Shown here piece after piece: positions 1 to 12,565 of a stretch of 64,000 bases of DNA (its first letter is position 1; each line of letters starts with the position of its first letter). Source of the DNA: Bagarius yarrelli (lineage: Eukaryota > Chordata > Actinopteri > Siluriformes > Sisoridae); NCBI GenBank assembly GCA_005784505.1, contig VCAZ01000040.1, positions 124,001-188,000 on the forward strand, given 5' to 3'. The notes under the pieces are model-generated. The model made no database searches, was not told where the DNA came from, and saw only the letters and a program-made list of their open reading frames with translations. Made by a program: the position numbers and the translations under genes.

Positions 1-1070
1 GAGGTTGGTCACCAGCTAATTTTCACAAGTCTGATTTAAATTCTTATACTTTTTGCTGTGCTATGCCCAATTTTTGGACTCCTGACCATTGCAAACATAC
101 GTGGAACAGTGTTCGGTTCTCTTAGTTTATATTTTATAACGCAAAGACTTTCTACAGAATTGTTTACTGCTCAATTTGTGGCATTAAATTGGAGACGTAA
201 TGGTTATGAATCCAACGGCGAGGTATCCACTTATTATCCAGTTATTATCACTTTAATCTCAAATTTATTGATGATAACTATCATAATAACTACAAGAGTG
301 TTTAACTCATACCAAACATAATTTATGCGATAATTTATTTTTTAATCATGCTGTTGGCTTTGACTTTTTACACTTTTTTATACTCTTTTTCTGGCCATAC
401 AAGTGTCATGGTATAAATTGTCGCACTAAACATTTAAACATTGCGACTTCGTTCCATATTATGAGAAAGCTGCTGATTGCAAAGCAGATCAAATGCTTAT
501 AGTTAAATATACATAGAAAACAAGACACAATTGATAAACAAATTGTGCCAGTGTTCAGAGTTTTATTACAATTTTTTAACATCTTGAATGTACAAAAAAG
601 TAGTTTTTAGTAATAGAAATAGTCTGGGTTGGGCTTTGGGGGGGGGGGGGCTCACCTACACAGACTAGACATGTTTTCTTATGTAAACTGGAATCTGGTT
701 GGAGCTAGTAAAGGGTAGGAGCTAGTGAGTTCTGCTGCAGCTGCATCGGATATAAAATCAGATTCTATATCAGATTCTATATGCTGATTAAAAAAAACAA
801 AACAATTACTGACAGAAAAGGATAAAACCGAATTAGGCCAGACGAAACAGGTTCTGTAACATGAGACTCTCAGGACATACAAAGTAGCCTTAAAACGCTA
901 TGTTTGGGGAAAAAAAGTCACAAAAAGGAGAAAAGTTAAACGAACAAACATGCTTAATAAATATTTATAGCATGAAATCTTTTTGTAAAACATTATAAAA
1001 TAAAAGACCTAAACATTCGTTCTTCTTATATACACCACAGCGCCTAAACAAGTGATAGCTCAGTGTATGG
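1..1070. other. AT-rich flank without recognisable gene
   Basis: No coding signal recognised. An 87-codon open frame at 58-321 has a hydrophobic C-terminal end but no homology I know. A run of G's lies near 640-650. Confidence 0.5.
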
Positions 1071-1225
1071 AAGTGGTAGTGCAGTGGCCAAGGTGTTGGA
1101 CTGCCGGTCGAAAGATCCGGGTTCGATTCCCACCGTCACTGAGCAAACCCCTCAACCTCCAATTGCTCAGCTGTATAAAAGAGATAAATGTAAATCGGCT
1201 GACAAATACCGTCAATGTATGTATG
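1071..1225 (+). mobile_element. tRNA-derived SINE
   Basis: The head resembles RNA polymerase III boxes (GTGGTAGTGCAGTGGCCAAG; GGGTTCGATTCC), followed by the teleost SINE body 'caattgctcag-tgtataaaagagataaatgtaa'. It has diverged from the other copies here. Confidence 0.8.
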
Positions 1226-1828
1226 TAAAACAAGCGGCTATAGTACTGACAAACATGATACACATATTAGCTTACTAAATATTAAGCGGTAGCTTTCCCC
1301 TGTGTATGAGCGCTAAGCTGAGAGTGTAAACATGATTAAAAGTTGAACAGAGTAGGGCAGAAAGCATGGAGCAAGCTGGATAGCTGTCAAGTTATTTGTT
1401 TTGAAGCGTGTCACATTACTGACATGCTACAGTAGCAAAGAGGCAAATCTAAATTGATAAGGTCATGTGTATGTTTAATCTGGGGCTGCTTCCTCCACTC
1501 ACAAAGAATCCACACGTTATTTACTATTTACTACTTACGTATGCAAATTATGTATTTCCTGTATCTCTCTATTTATTCTGCTATTTTTGCATATTCTGTG
1601 CTGTTATTACAGGTAACATAATTGCACATCAAATACTATTTATACTTTTTTTTTATTTTTTTTTACATTTTTTAAACTTTATTTTATTTTATGTTGTGGA
1701 CTTTAATCTTACAAGATTACATCAGATTTAAAGAAGGTATAATAATTAAGACAAATATTAAAAATATAATAATAGCAGCTTGGCTTTTTTTTTTTTTTTT
1801 TTTTTTTTGTAAATTATTCCTAAAGACA
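1226..1828. other. AT-rich, no gene seen
   Basis: Non-coding in appearance. A poly-T tract lies near 1783-1808, just before the next SINE copy. Confidence 0.5.
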
Positions 1829-2012
1829 TTAACATTTATAGCATTAGGCAGACTTCCTTATCCAGAGTCACTTACATTCATTTCTTTTATACAACTGAGC
1901 AATTCGGGGTTAAGGGCCTTAACAGGGGGACACAGTGGAAGCTTGTTGGTGTTGGGAATCAAAACCTGGTCTTTCTAGTCTTCCACCACTTCCACTGAGC
2001 CACCACTACCTT
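1829..2012 (-). mobile_element. tRNA-derived SINE, reverse copy
   Basis: Starts with the tail 'acatttatagcattaggcag' and ends in the reversed head (gagccaccactac). Same family as 1071-1225. Confidence 0.8.
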
Positions 2013-3540
2013 AGAAAAATTCTTTGCACAGTTTCTTTGCACTTTCTTTATTTGTTTTTTTGCAGCCCAAGCCTAATTACTGGGTTTTCACAAGAGGGCA
2101 GCAGATTCGTCTATATTTCGTTCTCTAAACGTAGAACACAGCCTTGTAAAGATGTGCTATGAAATATCAGGGAACGAAATGGGGTCTCTGAGTTGAGTTT
2201 AGCAAATCAAGTAGGTTCAACCGTCTTGATATATTTACATTGTATATCAAAAAGAGATAAAGGGTTAGAAATCGCAATTAGTAAATCTTAAATAAACACA
2301 TTTTTACAGAAACCGTATGATATATTTATGATTATGCTTATTTCTCTGAAAAAAAGTTTTGGTAAATTTGTGTATTTATTCTAGATTTAGTGTGTTCCAT
2401 TGCCAGGCTGTAGAAAATGGAGTAACACTTATACTTATATGTTGCCTAAAAACAAATTTTTTTTATATTGTTGAACAAGGCAAGCTAGCAGAGCCCAGTA
2501 ATGAAGGAAGAATTGGCTATAAATAGCTTTATTATACAAACCGGCTTGTATAATAAATAGCTTTATTGATACAAACCGGCTATAAATAGCTTTATTATTT
2601 TAAGTGAGTCCGATTTTTTTTTGCTTTCCCCCATTTTATTTACATTTATGTTGATGACCCTGACCTAGAGGTGATGCGCAGTCATGTATATCAGTTCCCA
2701 GTTTCAGGGTTTTTCACACAGTTGCACATATTAAATTACTCATGAAATAGTTGGAAGTCCTCCAGGCATCCAAGCAGTCTTAACCGTAAACCAAGCCACG
2801 GCCTGGAAATGTCAGTGACATAGCGTCCCCATGTCACCTCTTTGTGCATGGTGAATTCTTCCAATTTGTATCCGTAGTGAAGAAGAGAAGCCACACCTCT
2901 GCCTGAGGCAAATGAAGTTGGGTGTTAAGCGTGTTTTTTCTCTGTAAATAAAGTATTCTGATGTTTTAAACGTTTAGCCTTTCAAAGCTTCATGAAAACC
3001 TCTCTTAGCTTACAGTGATACAAACCAGTGTGACAGATTGTATCATTATGTAATCTGTTATAAATCGTGACATTTATTTTTAGCCTTTGCTAATTAATAC
3101 ATTTAAAGGGACAAATAACAGCAAAAAAAACTGTGTTTTTAAACAAAGAACATAAATTTTTGGAATTAATTTCAGTATTTATTTGCTTATTCAATGTTCT
3201 GAACTGAGAAATCACTCCATAAATCTTTTTTTTGTGTTTATACACGTCTGAGTAATCTTGTTGGTGGACACCATAATACACATCTCTTATGCTGGTGTGT
3301 TTGATGTAGTGTTATGATTTTCTTCTTTTGTAAAATTTTACTAACAGTAGGTCATTCCTGCTGCATGAAAAAAACTTCCCCGAACAACAGGATACAACAT
3401 TTTCCTACATGTAAAAAGCCCATTACTGGTGTGCACCTTGGAACTAAATAATGTCACTGACTTACTTAAGATATAATCAGGTTATTTCAGTTAAGACCGT
3501 TCAAACGTGCAATTTAGTCTGAGACGATCCTTAAATCTGT
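2013..3540. other. AT-rich non-coding, small local duplication
   Basis: No gene recognised. At about 2517-2600 the phrase 'aaatagctttatt' with 'acaaaccggct' recurs three times, a small local rearrangement. Confidence 0.5.
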
Positions 3541-3542
3541 GA

Positions 3543-3576
3543 AGATTAGATTAGATTAGATTATATTAGATTAGAT
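3543..3576 (+). repeat. (AGATT)n microsatellite
   Basis: About six AGATT units. The following 'tttttgtcattgtgcaaggtacatg' resembles the 3' end of a dispersed teleost element. Confidence 0.8.
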
Positions 3577-3773
3577 TCAACTTTTTGTCATTGTGCAAGG
3601 TACATGTAGAGAGTAAATGAAATGCAGTTAGCATCTAACCAGAAGTGCATGAGTGGCTTATTTACAATTAATAGCAGTGTAATAAATAAGGGTATAATTA
3701 CAGAGGTGGAAGTAAATAATGTACAGAAGGTGCAGTAGTATGTATATAGGGTATCCATAGGGGTATAGAAGTG

Positions 3774-4466
3774 TGTAAGGATAGATAGATAGTTATGGAT
3801 GTATGATACAGTAAATACAGAGTAAATATGGATGGAATAGAGAGAAGTGTAAGGATAGATAGTTATGGATGTATGATGCAGTAAATACAGAGTAAATATG
3901 GCTGGAATATACAGAAGTGTAAGGATAGATAGTTATGGATGTATGATACAGGAAATACAGAGTAAATATGGATGGAATAGAGAGAAGTGTAAGGATAGAT
4001 AGTTATGGATGTATGATGCAGTAAGTAACAGAGTAAATATGGCTGGAATATATACAGAAGTGTAAGGATAGATAGTTATGGATGTATGATGCAGTAAATA
4101 CAGAGTAAATATGGATGGAATATACAGAAGTGTAAGGATAGATAGTTATGGATGTATGATGCAGTAAATACAGAGTAAATATGGATGGAATATACAGAAG
4201 TGTAAGGATAGATAGTTATGGATGTATGATGCAGGAAACACAGAGTAAATATGGATGGAATATACAGAAGTGTAACGATAGATAGTTATGGATGTATGAT
4301 GCAGTAAATACAGAGTAAATATATGGAATACTGGAATATTATGGATGTATGATGCAGTACAGAAGTAAATATGTAAGGATAGATAGTTATGGATGTATGA
4401 TACAGTAAATACAGAGTAAATATGGATGGAATAGAGAGAAGTGTAAGGATAGATAGTTATGGATGT
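3774..4466 (+). repeat. 70-bp minisatellite, about 10 copies
   Basis: The unit begins 'tgtaaggatagatagttatg' and recurs at 3774, 3848, 3918, 3988, 4061, 4131, 4201, 4271, 4372 and 4442. Spacing is 70 bp except at a few indels and one rearranged unit (about 4320-4371). Two unit types (atagagag and atatacag endings) alternate in the first part. Confidence 0.95.
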
Positions 4467-4470
4467 TGCA

Positions 4471-6911
4471 AAGATGCATAATGATAAAGTTGGGAGTTTG
4501 TATGTGAGTTTAGTAATCGGTAAAATGTGAAAAAAACCCAGCTAAATGTACAACAACAACAACATGCTGATTTCACATTAAAAAATAAATGCAACACAAA
4601 GTGATGTAGATTCACATTCTTTATATTTCGACTGTTAATTATTAGATTCTGTTCACAATATAATAATTATTATAATTCTTTGTTGTTATTTTTACAAACA
4701 ATGTAGCTTTTTAACTATTTTTTAAATTAATTATATACAGGATTTAATGTTGTTTTCATACAAACATAATTAAACTACTTTACATGAGTAATTGACTCTT
4801 TAGTAACTAAACTTAAATTATTCATCCATCCTTCCTTTTCGTTGGCAGCTTAAATAAAAGCTTAAAGAAATATTTATTTATGCTCTGTGGTTGTGGGTTG
4901 GTCTACACCATCCCTCTGCTGTGACATGACTCAACACTGAAGACCGCTGTTCTCATGAGTATACCTGTGTATAAGAGCTGTCCTGACATCCAGCCCCCCC
5001 GACCTGTAAAAACAGTGATATGGCAATAAGAGGTCTGCTAATGAAATGATTACTTCTAAATATTGTTTCATTTCGTTAACCACATGTAACATCATTAAAA
5101 CTATTGACATTTTAATAATAATAATAATAATAATAATAATACAAATGCAACTGAAAGATCATGTTTGCATTTATTAATTAAGCTGCGTTAATAGATGTTG
5201 TATAAGCCATGACCTAGAAGTCAAGACAGATTAGTCGTGATTGGGTTGCTGGTGGCACATGTGACCTACAATCTGTACTGTGCTCACTTCAGGGGACAGG
5301 AGGCTTGCTGATCTCTCTGGGCAAAGGTTTCCATGGCAACGACCCCATATCTTGTAGTCTGCTGGTTTTTAGCCCTTATTCGTCTTAAGGCTAAATTATT
5401 CTAGATTCCTGTATGTCAGCTCCATATTCTTCTGCTCTGTTTCCCCCTGTCGCTCTATTTTTCTGCCTTTCTGCCCAGTTTATCTTACTTGCTTAGAGCT
5501 TTGCATATTTCTTTGACGTGGAATAAATTTATGTGGTCTTGCATAAGACATCAATAATTTTTAATAAATTTAAATGAAACATTAGCTCTGGCTAGCCAAA
5601 AATGAAAAATATATGTTTTTTCCACATATTTTGTTGGACTGCTTTATTGCTATGATTAGATTTGCATTTGTTAAGCTTATGCAATGTCACAGCATACATT
5701 TCCATCCAACTTTTCATTAATTTTCTTTCAAGAGACATATAAACAGCATTTATTTGCAGACATGATAAATGTGCAGGGAAGCCCAAAAATATTGTGCATA
5801 AAGATTATTCATCTATGACCTTTTCAGTCCCTTCCATGTCCAAACACTGGCTTTAAAATAACAAAACTAGACTGGAGAACTTTTCCTGGGTGTTGGTGGG
5901 TGCTGGCATGGATAATAAAATAAACAGCCAACTGTTAAGGGCTTCACATCTTAGCATTCTTGGTGTAAAAGCTTAATAGGGGTCAAAACAGGTACAGAAA
6001 AAAGGGCAACTGAAATCTTGACATCATTGCTTTGACTCTTCTGTCAATCATATGCAATCCTTACTGTTATAATGACTAAGAGGGTGCTGATAAGACGATT
6101 TTAATAGCTAATTATGAATCAAACGAAACATTTCCTCTGCACACTCCAGATGGCACTGTTGATGCAAAAACGCAACCCAAACATGACTAGAATTAGTAAT
6201 AAATAAAAATAATTGAGTAATTTTGGAGTTTTTAAATGGCACACATTATTAAAAGTACATGCTATCATATGACCCATATCAATTAAACATGTTTTGCCTC
6301 ACTATTTTTTTGACAATAACTTTTTTTTACTTTTTAAAATGTTTTTTGGTTTTTAATACCTTTCTTAATTCAACAAACATGTAATTTTGCCTTTCATTCT
6401 ACACAAATTGATTTATTGATAAAGAATAATATTTCTCAATCTATGAACTGCTTATATAGAGGCAAACTTAGAGGTTCCATAGGTGGCATTTTGGGAAGCA
6501 CAACCTCTGACATTTGCACACACTTCTAGGTCTTTGGGTCCTGGTTTAACAATTTATTATATAAGCAATGCAGAATCATTATCGAATTTTAAAAAGGTCC
6601 TCATAGTTGAGACATCAGATCAGAAGAAGCAAACAACTCTCAGAAATGACACATGAATGACTGATGAGCACCAACAGGTGGCAGAAGCCTTTTATGTACC
6701 ATTGCTGAAACCAGTTTGTATAGCTGCCAGGGCTGTTAAACCAGGAAGTCATCACAAGGGACGACGTCCTAGTCCAATCACTGAATCGCACTGGACATTC
6801 TTGTCCATCTTGTTTTCAGGCAAGTGGTGTGAACTGATTTAGCCTTGATATCTGCCCAAAGGGGCAAAATTGGTTATGAGGTGGACCAACTTCAGGATAG
6901 ACATTATTACC
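4471..6911. other. AT-rich non-coding stretch
   Basis: Only a (TAA)n microsatellite at 5112-5140 stands out. No coding exon or recognisable element seen. Confidence 0.5.
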
Positions 6912-7249
6912 TGTAAAGCAGAGGTTGGAGTAGAATCCATTTTCGAAGAATGACTTTATTAAACCAAGAAGGGAAGTTTAAAAACATGGTCAAAGAGCAG
7001 CCAGTAGTCGGTACACAGTAATCCAATATAATCCAGGCAAACAAAACCAAAACAAAAATCAAAACCATGAATACAATGACTAAACATGAATGCTTAGTAT
7101 GTAGCAATAGCAATCAATATTTCACAATGACAAGTTCTTAGAGTGAGCTTAAATAGCTAGAAAAAACGAAAGTGACACTGGGAGTATTGCAAAGGCACTA
7201 GTACTCCGGTGATGGCGCCCTCTGGTGATAGGAGGGCGAATTCCTCACA
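6912..7249 (-). mobile_element. LTR of a Ty3/Gypsy element
   Basis: On the minus strand the segment begins TGTGAGGAATTCGCCC and ends near CTCTGCTTTACA (TG...CA). It contains an AATAAAG polyadenylation-like signal and is preceded by a G-rich polypurine-like tract. It follows the minus-strand integrase remnant, so it is the 3' LTR. It shares 'cagtagtcggtaca' with the fragment at 32.1-32.3 kb. Confidence 0.6.
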
Positions 7250-7430
7250 GTACCCCATTACAGGTCCAAGATGTCTCAGGTTTTGACCTAAAATCTCTCC
7301 TCAGGTTTCTACCCCTCCCAGTTGAATAGATATTCCAGAAAGTCATTCCTTCTACTGGAGTCCAGAATCTCATGCACTTGGTAATCGGGGGGGCCCACCT
7401 ATGTCCAAAGCTAGCAACAGGCTTCAGGGG

Positions 7431-8020
7431 CTAAGGTTCATTGTAAGAGCATTGTAAGTGGTGTGGCTTCAGAAAAGAAACATGAAAAGATAGAGAGAAA
7501 CGATACAAGGGAGGGAGTTCTAGCCTGTAAATAACAGGATTGACTTGACGCAAAATCTTAAAAAGGTCCAACGTATTTTGACCCAACTTTTGTCTTGGTA
7601 GACGGGGCCATAAATCTCTTGTAGAAAGCCAGACTAATTGCCCCAGCTGATAATTAGGATAAGGAGGTCGCCGCCAGTTAGCCTGGATGTGTTGGGACCT
7701 TACTGCTCGCTGTAGTCTGACATGTGCACTCTCCCAAACTTGAGCACTGCAATGCATTCAGTTCTTCACCACAGGCACATTGGACGACTCTCCTGACCAT
7801 GGGAGCATGGGTGGTTAATACCCTAGAACACATTGAAAGGTGGTAAGACCCGTAGATGAATGGATCAGAGAGTTTGACCCAGGGCATGAATTCGCTCTAT
7901 CTCATCTGTTCCTGAGCATGATAAGACCCTAAATACCTCCCCAGCTTTTGGTTCACAAGTAGGGTGAGGGTCATTTTGATGTTCCACCATAATTTCCCCA
8001 TCGAGATCTGAAACGAATGG
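7431..8020 (-). pseudogene. Decayed Ty3/Gypsy integrase, C-terminal half
   Basis: Minus-strand translation shows the end of a Gypsy integrase broken by frameshifts and stops: FMPWVKLSDP, then WESAHVRLQRAV, QLVWLSTRDLWPRLP and SFHVSFLKPH. This is the known family order. It is not functional. Confidence 0.8.
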
Positions 8021-8304
8021 GCCCCAACATGATCTGCAGCTTTAGAATAGGGCTTGAGCAAGAAGTTTGTTGAGAACGCTCAGGTCATCTGGCTTATTAT
8101 TCTTTGTTCCAGGCCAGTAAGTTATAAAAAAACTGAAACTGGGTAAAAAAGACAGAGCCCATCTTAAATTCAAACACTTAGCAGACTTGAGATATAATTT
8201 TAATTATAGAGTCCATGGTCATGTAAACTAGCCACCAGGTGGAAATAGTCAATGATCTCAGAGGTGTGCTGGGATCACTGCCTTGTCAACAATATTCTCT
8301 ATTC

Positions 8305-8565
8305 TTGTTGTAACCAAACACAGCTTTGGCCCCAAAAACCTTGTTGAATATTGTTGGCTGATGTTAGCTATAAACCAAACAGGCCAGAGATATGTAGTTT
8401 GATACGTAGTTTGAGACAGTAGTTTGTTGATTGGGTGTGGCAGACAGAATACTGAATAAATGCATGTGGAGTGAAGTCACAGGCAGTTGGAACAAAATGA
8501 CTGAAGACCCAAGGGTTAAATACTGGAGACATACAAGTGGCAGCAGGTTATTCCTCAGGTCCATA
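8305..8565 (-). repeat. Gypsy-related segment, copy 1
   Basis: From 'gtaaccaaacacagctttgg' through 'aacaggccaga', 'gtagtttgttgat' and 'ttaaatactggag' it parallels 9795-10065 in the same orientation. It may be an LTR or leader copy. Confidence 0.65.
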
Positions 8566-9059
8566 TCCCTCTTAATCAACCAGGTACTGCAGACCTATTC
8601 CCAGATGACAGACTTCCAACAATCATCTCAATGTGTAAATAAGATCCTCCACAACCTGGGCAGAGTGCTGGGGATTGGTCAGAGATAAAAGTAGACTAAG
8701 CTAAACTGGTTTTAACTAAGAGACATGAAATAAGGCTTGAATTCCCATGGCTCTTGGCAGTTTGAATCTGACAGAGGGGTTAATAACGTAATTTCAAAAG
8801 GGCCAAGATAGCAGGAGAGGGTTTCTTAGAATCTTTCTTGAAAGAAATGTCCTTAGAAAGCTACACTTCCTGGTTGATAATTGGGTAACATGAGCTGGAC
8901 AGGGAATTGTGAGTATATTAATCCAATTGAAGTGGGTACTCCAAAACTAATATGAGGATTATTTTAGTAGAGGAACAGTATGATGAGTGATTTGTGCTCT
9001 GATGCATTCACTGAAATGGCCATGTTCAATAGCACTGTGTGAATTCCAGAATGGAAAGC

Positions 9060-9112
9060 AAACTTTACATCAAGGAAACTGTCATGGGCCCCAGAATCCA
9101 CCAAAACTAACA
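9060..9112 (-). pseudogene. Gypsy aspartic protease active-site remnant
   Basis: The minus strand reads LVDSGAHDSFLD in one frame. It contains the D-S-G-A catalytic motif of retroviral-type proteases as seen in teleost Gypsy elements. Flanking frames are broken. Confidence 0.6.
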
Positions 9113-9689
9113 AGGACAGAATGCTGGTTGAAACAAAGTTGCTTGCAATTGTAGATGATGGGGAGGACAGAGGAAAAGGTAGTTTGGCGTACCCGTAACC
9201 CTTGATCTACTGGCAAACCCTTTCTTTTGGCCAAAGAGGACAAACAGCAAGAGGACAAAACGTTCACTTGGTCCAAGATTAGGCCTACCCAACTGCATGG
9301 GTTCCTCTCCTGATGTAAGGTTTGCAGGAGCATGGGGATTGGATGGTGATTTAGTAACAACCTTAGCCAGAGACCAACTTGTGGAATGAGGAAAGGTTAA
9401 GGAATTAGAATGATATAGAATGAAGCTTTTCTCTGTTGAGTTCTCTGGGATGTTGATGTAGAGTTATGGAAAGAGAAATAAAAGATTGCAGAGAGTCGCA
9501 TCTGTCTTTAACAGCCAGTAATTCTTTATTCTGAACATTTAACAGCCAGTAATTCTTTAAGGCAGTCTCAGGAAGTGGTAATGATAAGGCAGCAGAAGCA
9601 GGCTGATTAGGCTGAGCATGAAGAGATTTCATTTAGTTTATTGCTATTTTTTTTTAATATCTGACCTGCATTGGCTTTCTGTAAGATTC

Positions 9690-9778
9690 CAAAGCTGAAG
9701 GTCATGCTGTCCCAAGAGTGCACCTTGACCATAGAGAGATTTGTGGACTGACTCTGTTTCTGCTGGGTCCACGATTTG
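9690..9778 (-). pseudogene. Gypsy gag start remnant
   Basis: The minus strand gives VDPAETESVHKSLW before stops, like the MDPA-type gag start of fish Gypsy elements. It lies next to the leader-like repeat copy. Confidence 0.45.
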
Positions 9779-9794
9779 GCCGGAACCTTCTGTC

Positions 9795-10065
9795 GTAACC
9801 AAACACAACTTCGGACCCAAGTGCAGAACACAGACTCAAAAGTCATGCCATCTTTTATTTGCCGTTGAAAACCGTTAGCTGAGGTTAGCTGGAAAAAAAA
9901 CAGGCCAGAAATATGTCGGTAGAGCGAAGAGAGTAGTTTGTTGATCAGCCATGGCAGTCACACAGGCAGACTAAATGATCTGACAGAGAATGACTGAAGA
10001 ACCAGGGTTTAAATACTGGAGGCAGATGAGCTGATGGACAGCAGGTGATTCACATTCAGCAATCA
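9795..10065 (-). repeat. Gypsy-related segment, copy 2
   Basis: Homologous to 8305-8565 (gtaaccaaacacaacttcgg; acaggccagaaatatgt; tttaaatactggaggc). It lies upstream of the gag and protease traces on the minus strand, as expected of a 5' LTR or leader. Confidence 0.65.
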
Positions 10066-10367
10066 GCCACAAAGAGAAGAGCAAATCCATGTCCTGAGAT
10101 ACAGCAACTCACAAACACACAAGCACAGACAGTGAAAGAGGGAAAACACAGATGGCCACAAAATCCAAATCCTGTACAATTCAGCTCTGTTATGCCATCT
10201 CTAGATGCAGATATTTTGAGTTATAAATTGCCTTTGATTCTTCAAACAAAATTATAATTATAATTATTAATAGTAACTTATTACTATTTATAATCAATAA
10301 TAATAATAATTAATTATTATTATTATTATTATTATTAATACAGTGATTGTGTTAACCTGAGCTACTC
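10066..10367. other. AT-rich tract with (TAA/TTA) repeats
   Basis: Contains trinucleotide runs around 10298-10338. No gene seen. Confidence 0.5.
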
Positions 10368-10450
10368 ATGAGCGACCAGACACCCCTCCTCCTTCCTCTT
10401 TGTCCGTATTTGATTGGTTTCGAGCAAACTCGCCGTAGTTGTAATGGGCA

Positions 10451-10483
<33 letters not shown>

Positions 10484-10618
10484 GTGCGCGTGTGTGTATG
10501 TGTGTGTGTGTGCGCTGGCTCCCAGTGTGCTCTACTCGCCTGGCGGTGTGAACACGGCTCTTTTACAGATGGGCCAGTGGATTCATCCTGAATGAACAGC
10601 CCGGCTCTTCGCAGTCAG
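10368..10618 (+). promoter_or_regulatory. Probable 5' UTR / proximal promoter of ephb2
   Basis: More GC-rich than its surroundings, directly before exon 1. It contains a reverse CCAAT box (ATTGG at 10413-10417), a TG-rich microsatellite and a short uORF (10569-10595). No clear TATA box is seen and the transcription start is not determined. The call rests on position. Confidence 0.35.
10451..10513 (+). repeat. (TG)n microsatellite in probable 5' UTR
   Basis: TG/CG dinucleotide run with interruptions, about 110 bp before the ATG. Confidence 0.9.
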
Positions 10619-10692
10619 ATGGCATTTCAGATGGCAGTTATGCATATTATTGCTCTCTTATGGATAATGCCACCCTCTCTGGGCTGTAGAAG
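10619..10692 (+). CDS. ephb2: ephb2 exon 1: signal peptide, with a one-base phase error
   Basis: From ATG 10619 the frame reads a signal-peptide-like stretch (MAFQMAVMHIIALLWIMPPS) and reaches the strong donor AG|GTGAGT at 10693. The last ten exonic bases, read in the next frame, give Ala-Val-Glu plus one base. This is exactly the conserved AVE-E junction of EphB2 and the phase exon 2 needs. So one base too many (probably in the GGG run 10681-10683) separates the two halves. An in-frame ATG at 10592 could extend the start by nine codons; its upstream codon is TGA. A uORF (10569-10595) overlaps that ATG. A weak donor at 10686 (GTAGAA) would also restore phase but would lose AVE. Confidence 0.62.
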
Positions 10693-10810
10693 GTGAGTGC
10701 AGTTCGTATATCTGTGACACAGCGTGCGGGTACATGGCTTTGAATTAGGGATCAGTGGCGAGCTCTGTATGATGCGCGACTCCACCGTTGTCCTGAGCGC
10801 TGTCTGTGTA

Positions 10811-10856
<46 letters not shown>

Positions 10857-10958
10857 TTAAGGTGAATAACGGTTATTATTGTTCGGGTTGTTTTGTTTAT
10901 TACTTGTTCGGGTTGTTTTGTTTGTAAAGGTGTCACTAAAGGCTTTTGTATAGCTTCT

Positions 10959-11037
<79 letters not shown>

Positions 11038-12348
11038 TATATATTATTATATATTATTATATAACACTAACATATACACTACACTATATATTAATATATA
11101 TATAATTTTAGTATGAATATGCATTTAGTTTGATTTGATTCTTTATATGTATATATGCTGTTTGGAACAAAAAAAAAGAATGTAATGTATAAAGTTAAAA
11201 CCCAATTTAAGATTTAGTTACATTCCAGAAGCTGCACTAGTCACTTAATGATATAAATCCTAAACCGAATACACTTTGTAGACAGATAACAATACCACTT
11301 ATCATCGGATTAATAACCGGATCAAACTTAGCCTATTCTTTGTAGGTTACTTTATGACAATGGATACAAAAAACAAAATTAAGGTGTTGGACTGCTAACC
11401 AGAAGATTCCCAGCACCACCAAGTTACCACTGCTGGGCCCCTGGGCATGGCCCTTAACATCCAGTTGCTCAGTTGTATATTAAAAATAAATATTAAATGC
11501 TCTGGTTAAGAGCGTCTGTCAAATACCGTAAATGTAAAACGTGTGTTAGACTATGGGCTTATTTTGCAGAACCACATGGTCTTTTATACCAAGAACTTTA
11601 CAAGAGATAAAAATCTAGTTTTTATGTCTGGTTCTAGACATAACCAAAAAGACTGTTCAGACCTAAAAAGTTAAACAGTTTTTTAAAAGAATGTGCAGAT
11701 ATTGTTATTATTTATTTGTTTAATTAGCAATAATTAGTTATGGGAAGTGGTAGTCTAGTGATTAAGGTGTTGGCCTGGTAATTAGAAGATCCAGGTTCGA
11801 TTCCCAGTGCCACTAATTTACTACTGCTGGGCCCCTGAGCAAGACCCTTAACCCCTAATTGCTCAGTTGTATAAAATGAAATAAATGTAAGTCCCTCTAG
11901 ATAAGAGTTTCTGCCAAATTCCTCAAATGTAAATGCAATAATAATTACAAATAAAAAGAACAATATTAATTACAATTCTGACATGACGAACATAGCGAAC
12001 ATGACTTTTTTTGTATAAATAAAGAGTCTTTTTTAAATCCACTGACTGTAAATTTCTGTAACCCCTCAATTATCTTTAAAATGATCTTTTAAAATCTATT
12101 CTGATAGGGGGGTGTGGACACATTAGGCAATCAATGCCTTTTTTACCAGTAGGTGGGGCTACAATCAGGTGACCATAGCAACAGTCTCACCCTACATAGA
12201 TTAGAAAGTGAATACATGTTGGCACTGAATAAAGAATTAAAAAAAACAAGCTAAGCCCTAAATAAAAGAAAAGAACTTTTAGGGGAACCATGCAGTGAAC
12301 ACAGGACCTGCTGGAGGAATAGATCCACCTTAAAAGGGTGCAGGAAGT

Positions 12349-12384
<36 letters not shown>

Positions 12385-12492
12385 TATATATATTCTATAT
12401 ATATATATATCTATCTATAATATATATATATATACAACATAGAAGCCATAAACTAGGATATAGGAATTGTAATAGTTTATCATATTCTCTTT

Positions 12493-12565
<73 letters not shown>

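Noticed and set aside
58..321. 87-codon open frame at the left edge
   Set aside because: No recognised family, AT-rich codons, no splice or promoter context; expected by chance in such sequence.
1071..1225. tRNA-like A and B boxes as a tRNA gene
   Set aside because: No cloverleaf closing or anticodon arm; the same sequence recurs many times with a SINE body and tail.
10686..10691. GTAGAA as the real exon 1 donor
   Set aside because: It would restore phase, but it is a weak site 7 bp before a consensus GTGAGT and would remove the conserved Ala-Val-Glu end. A surplus base explains more.
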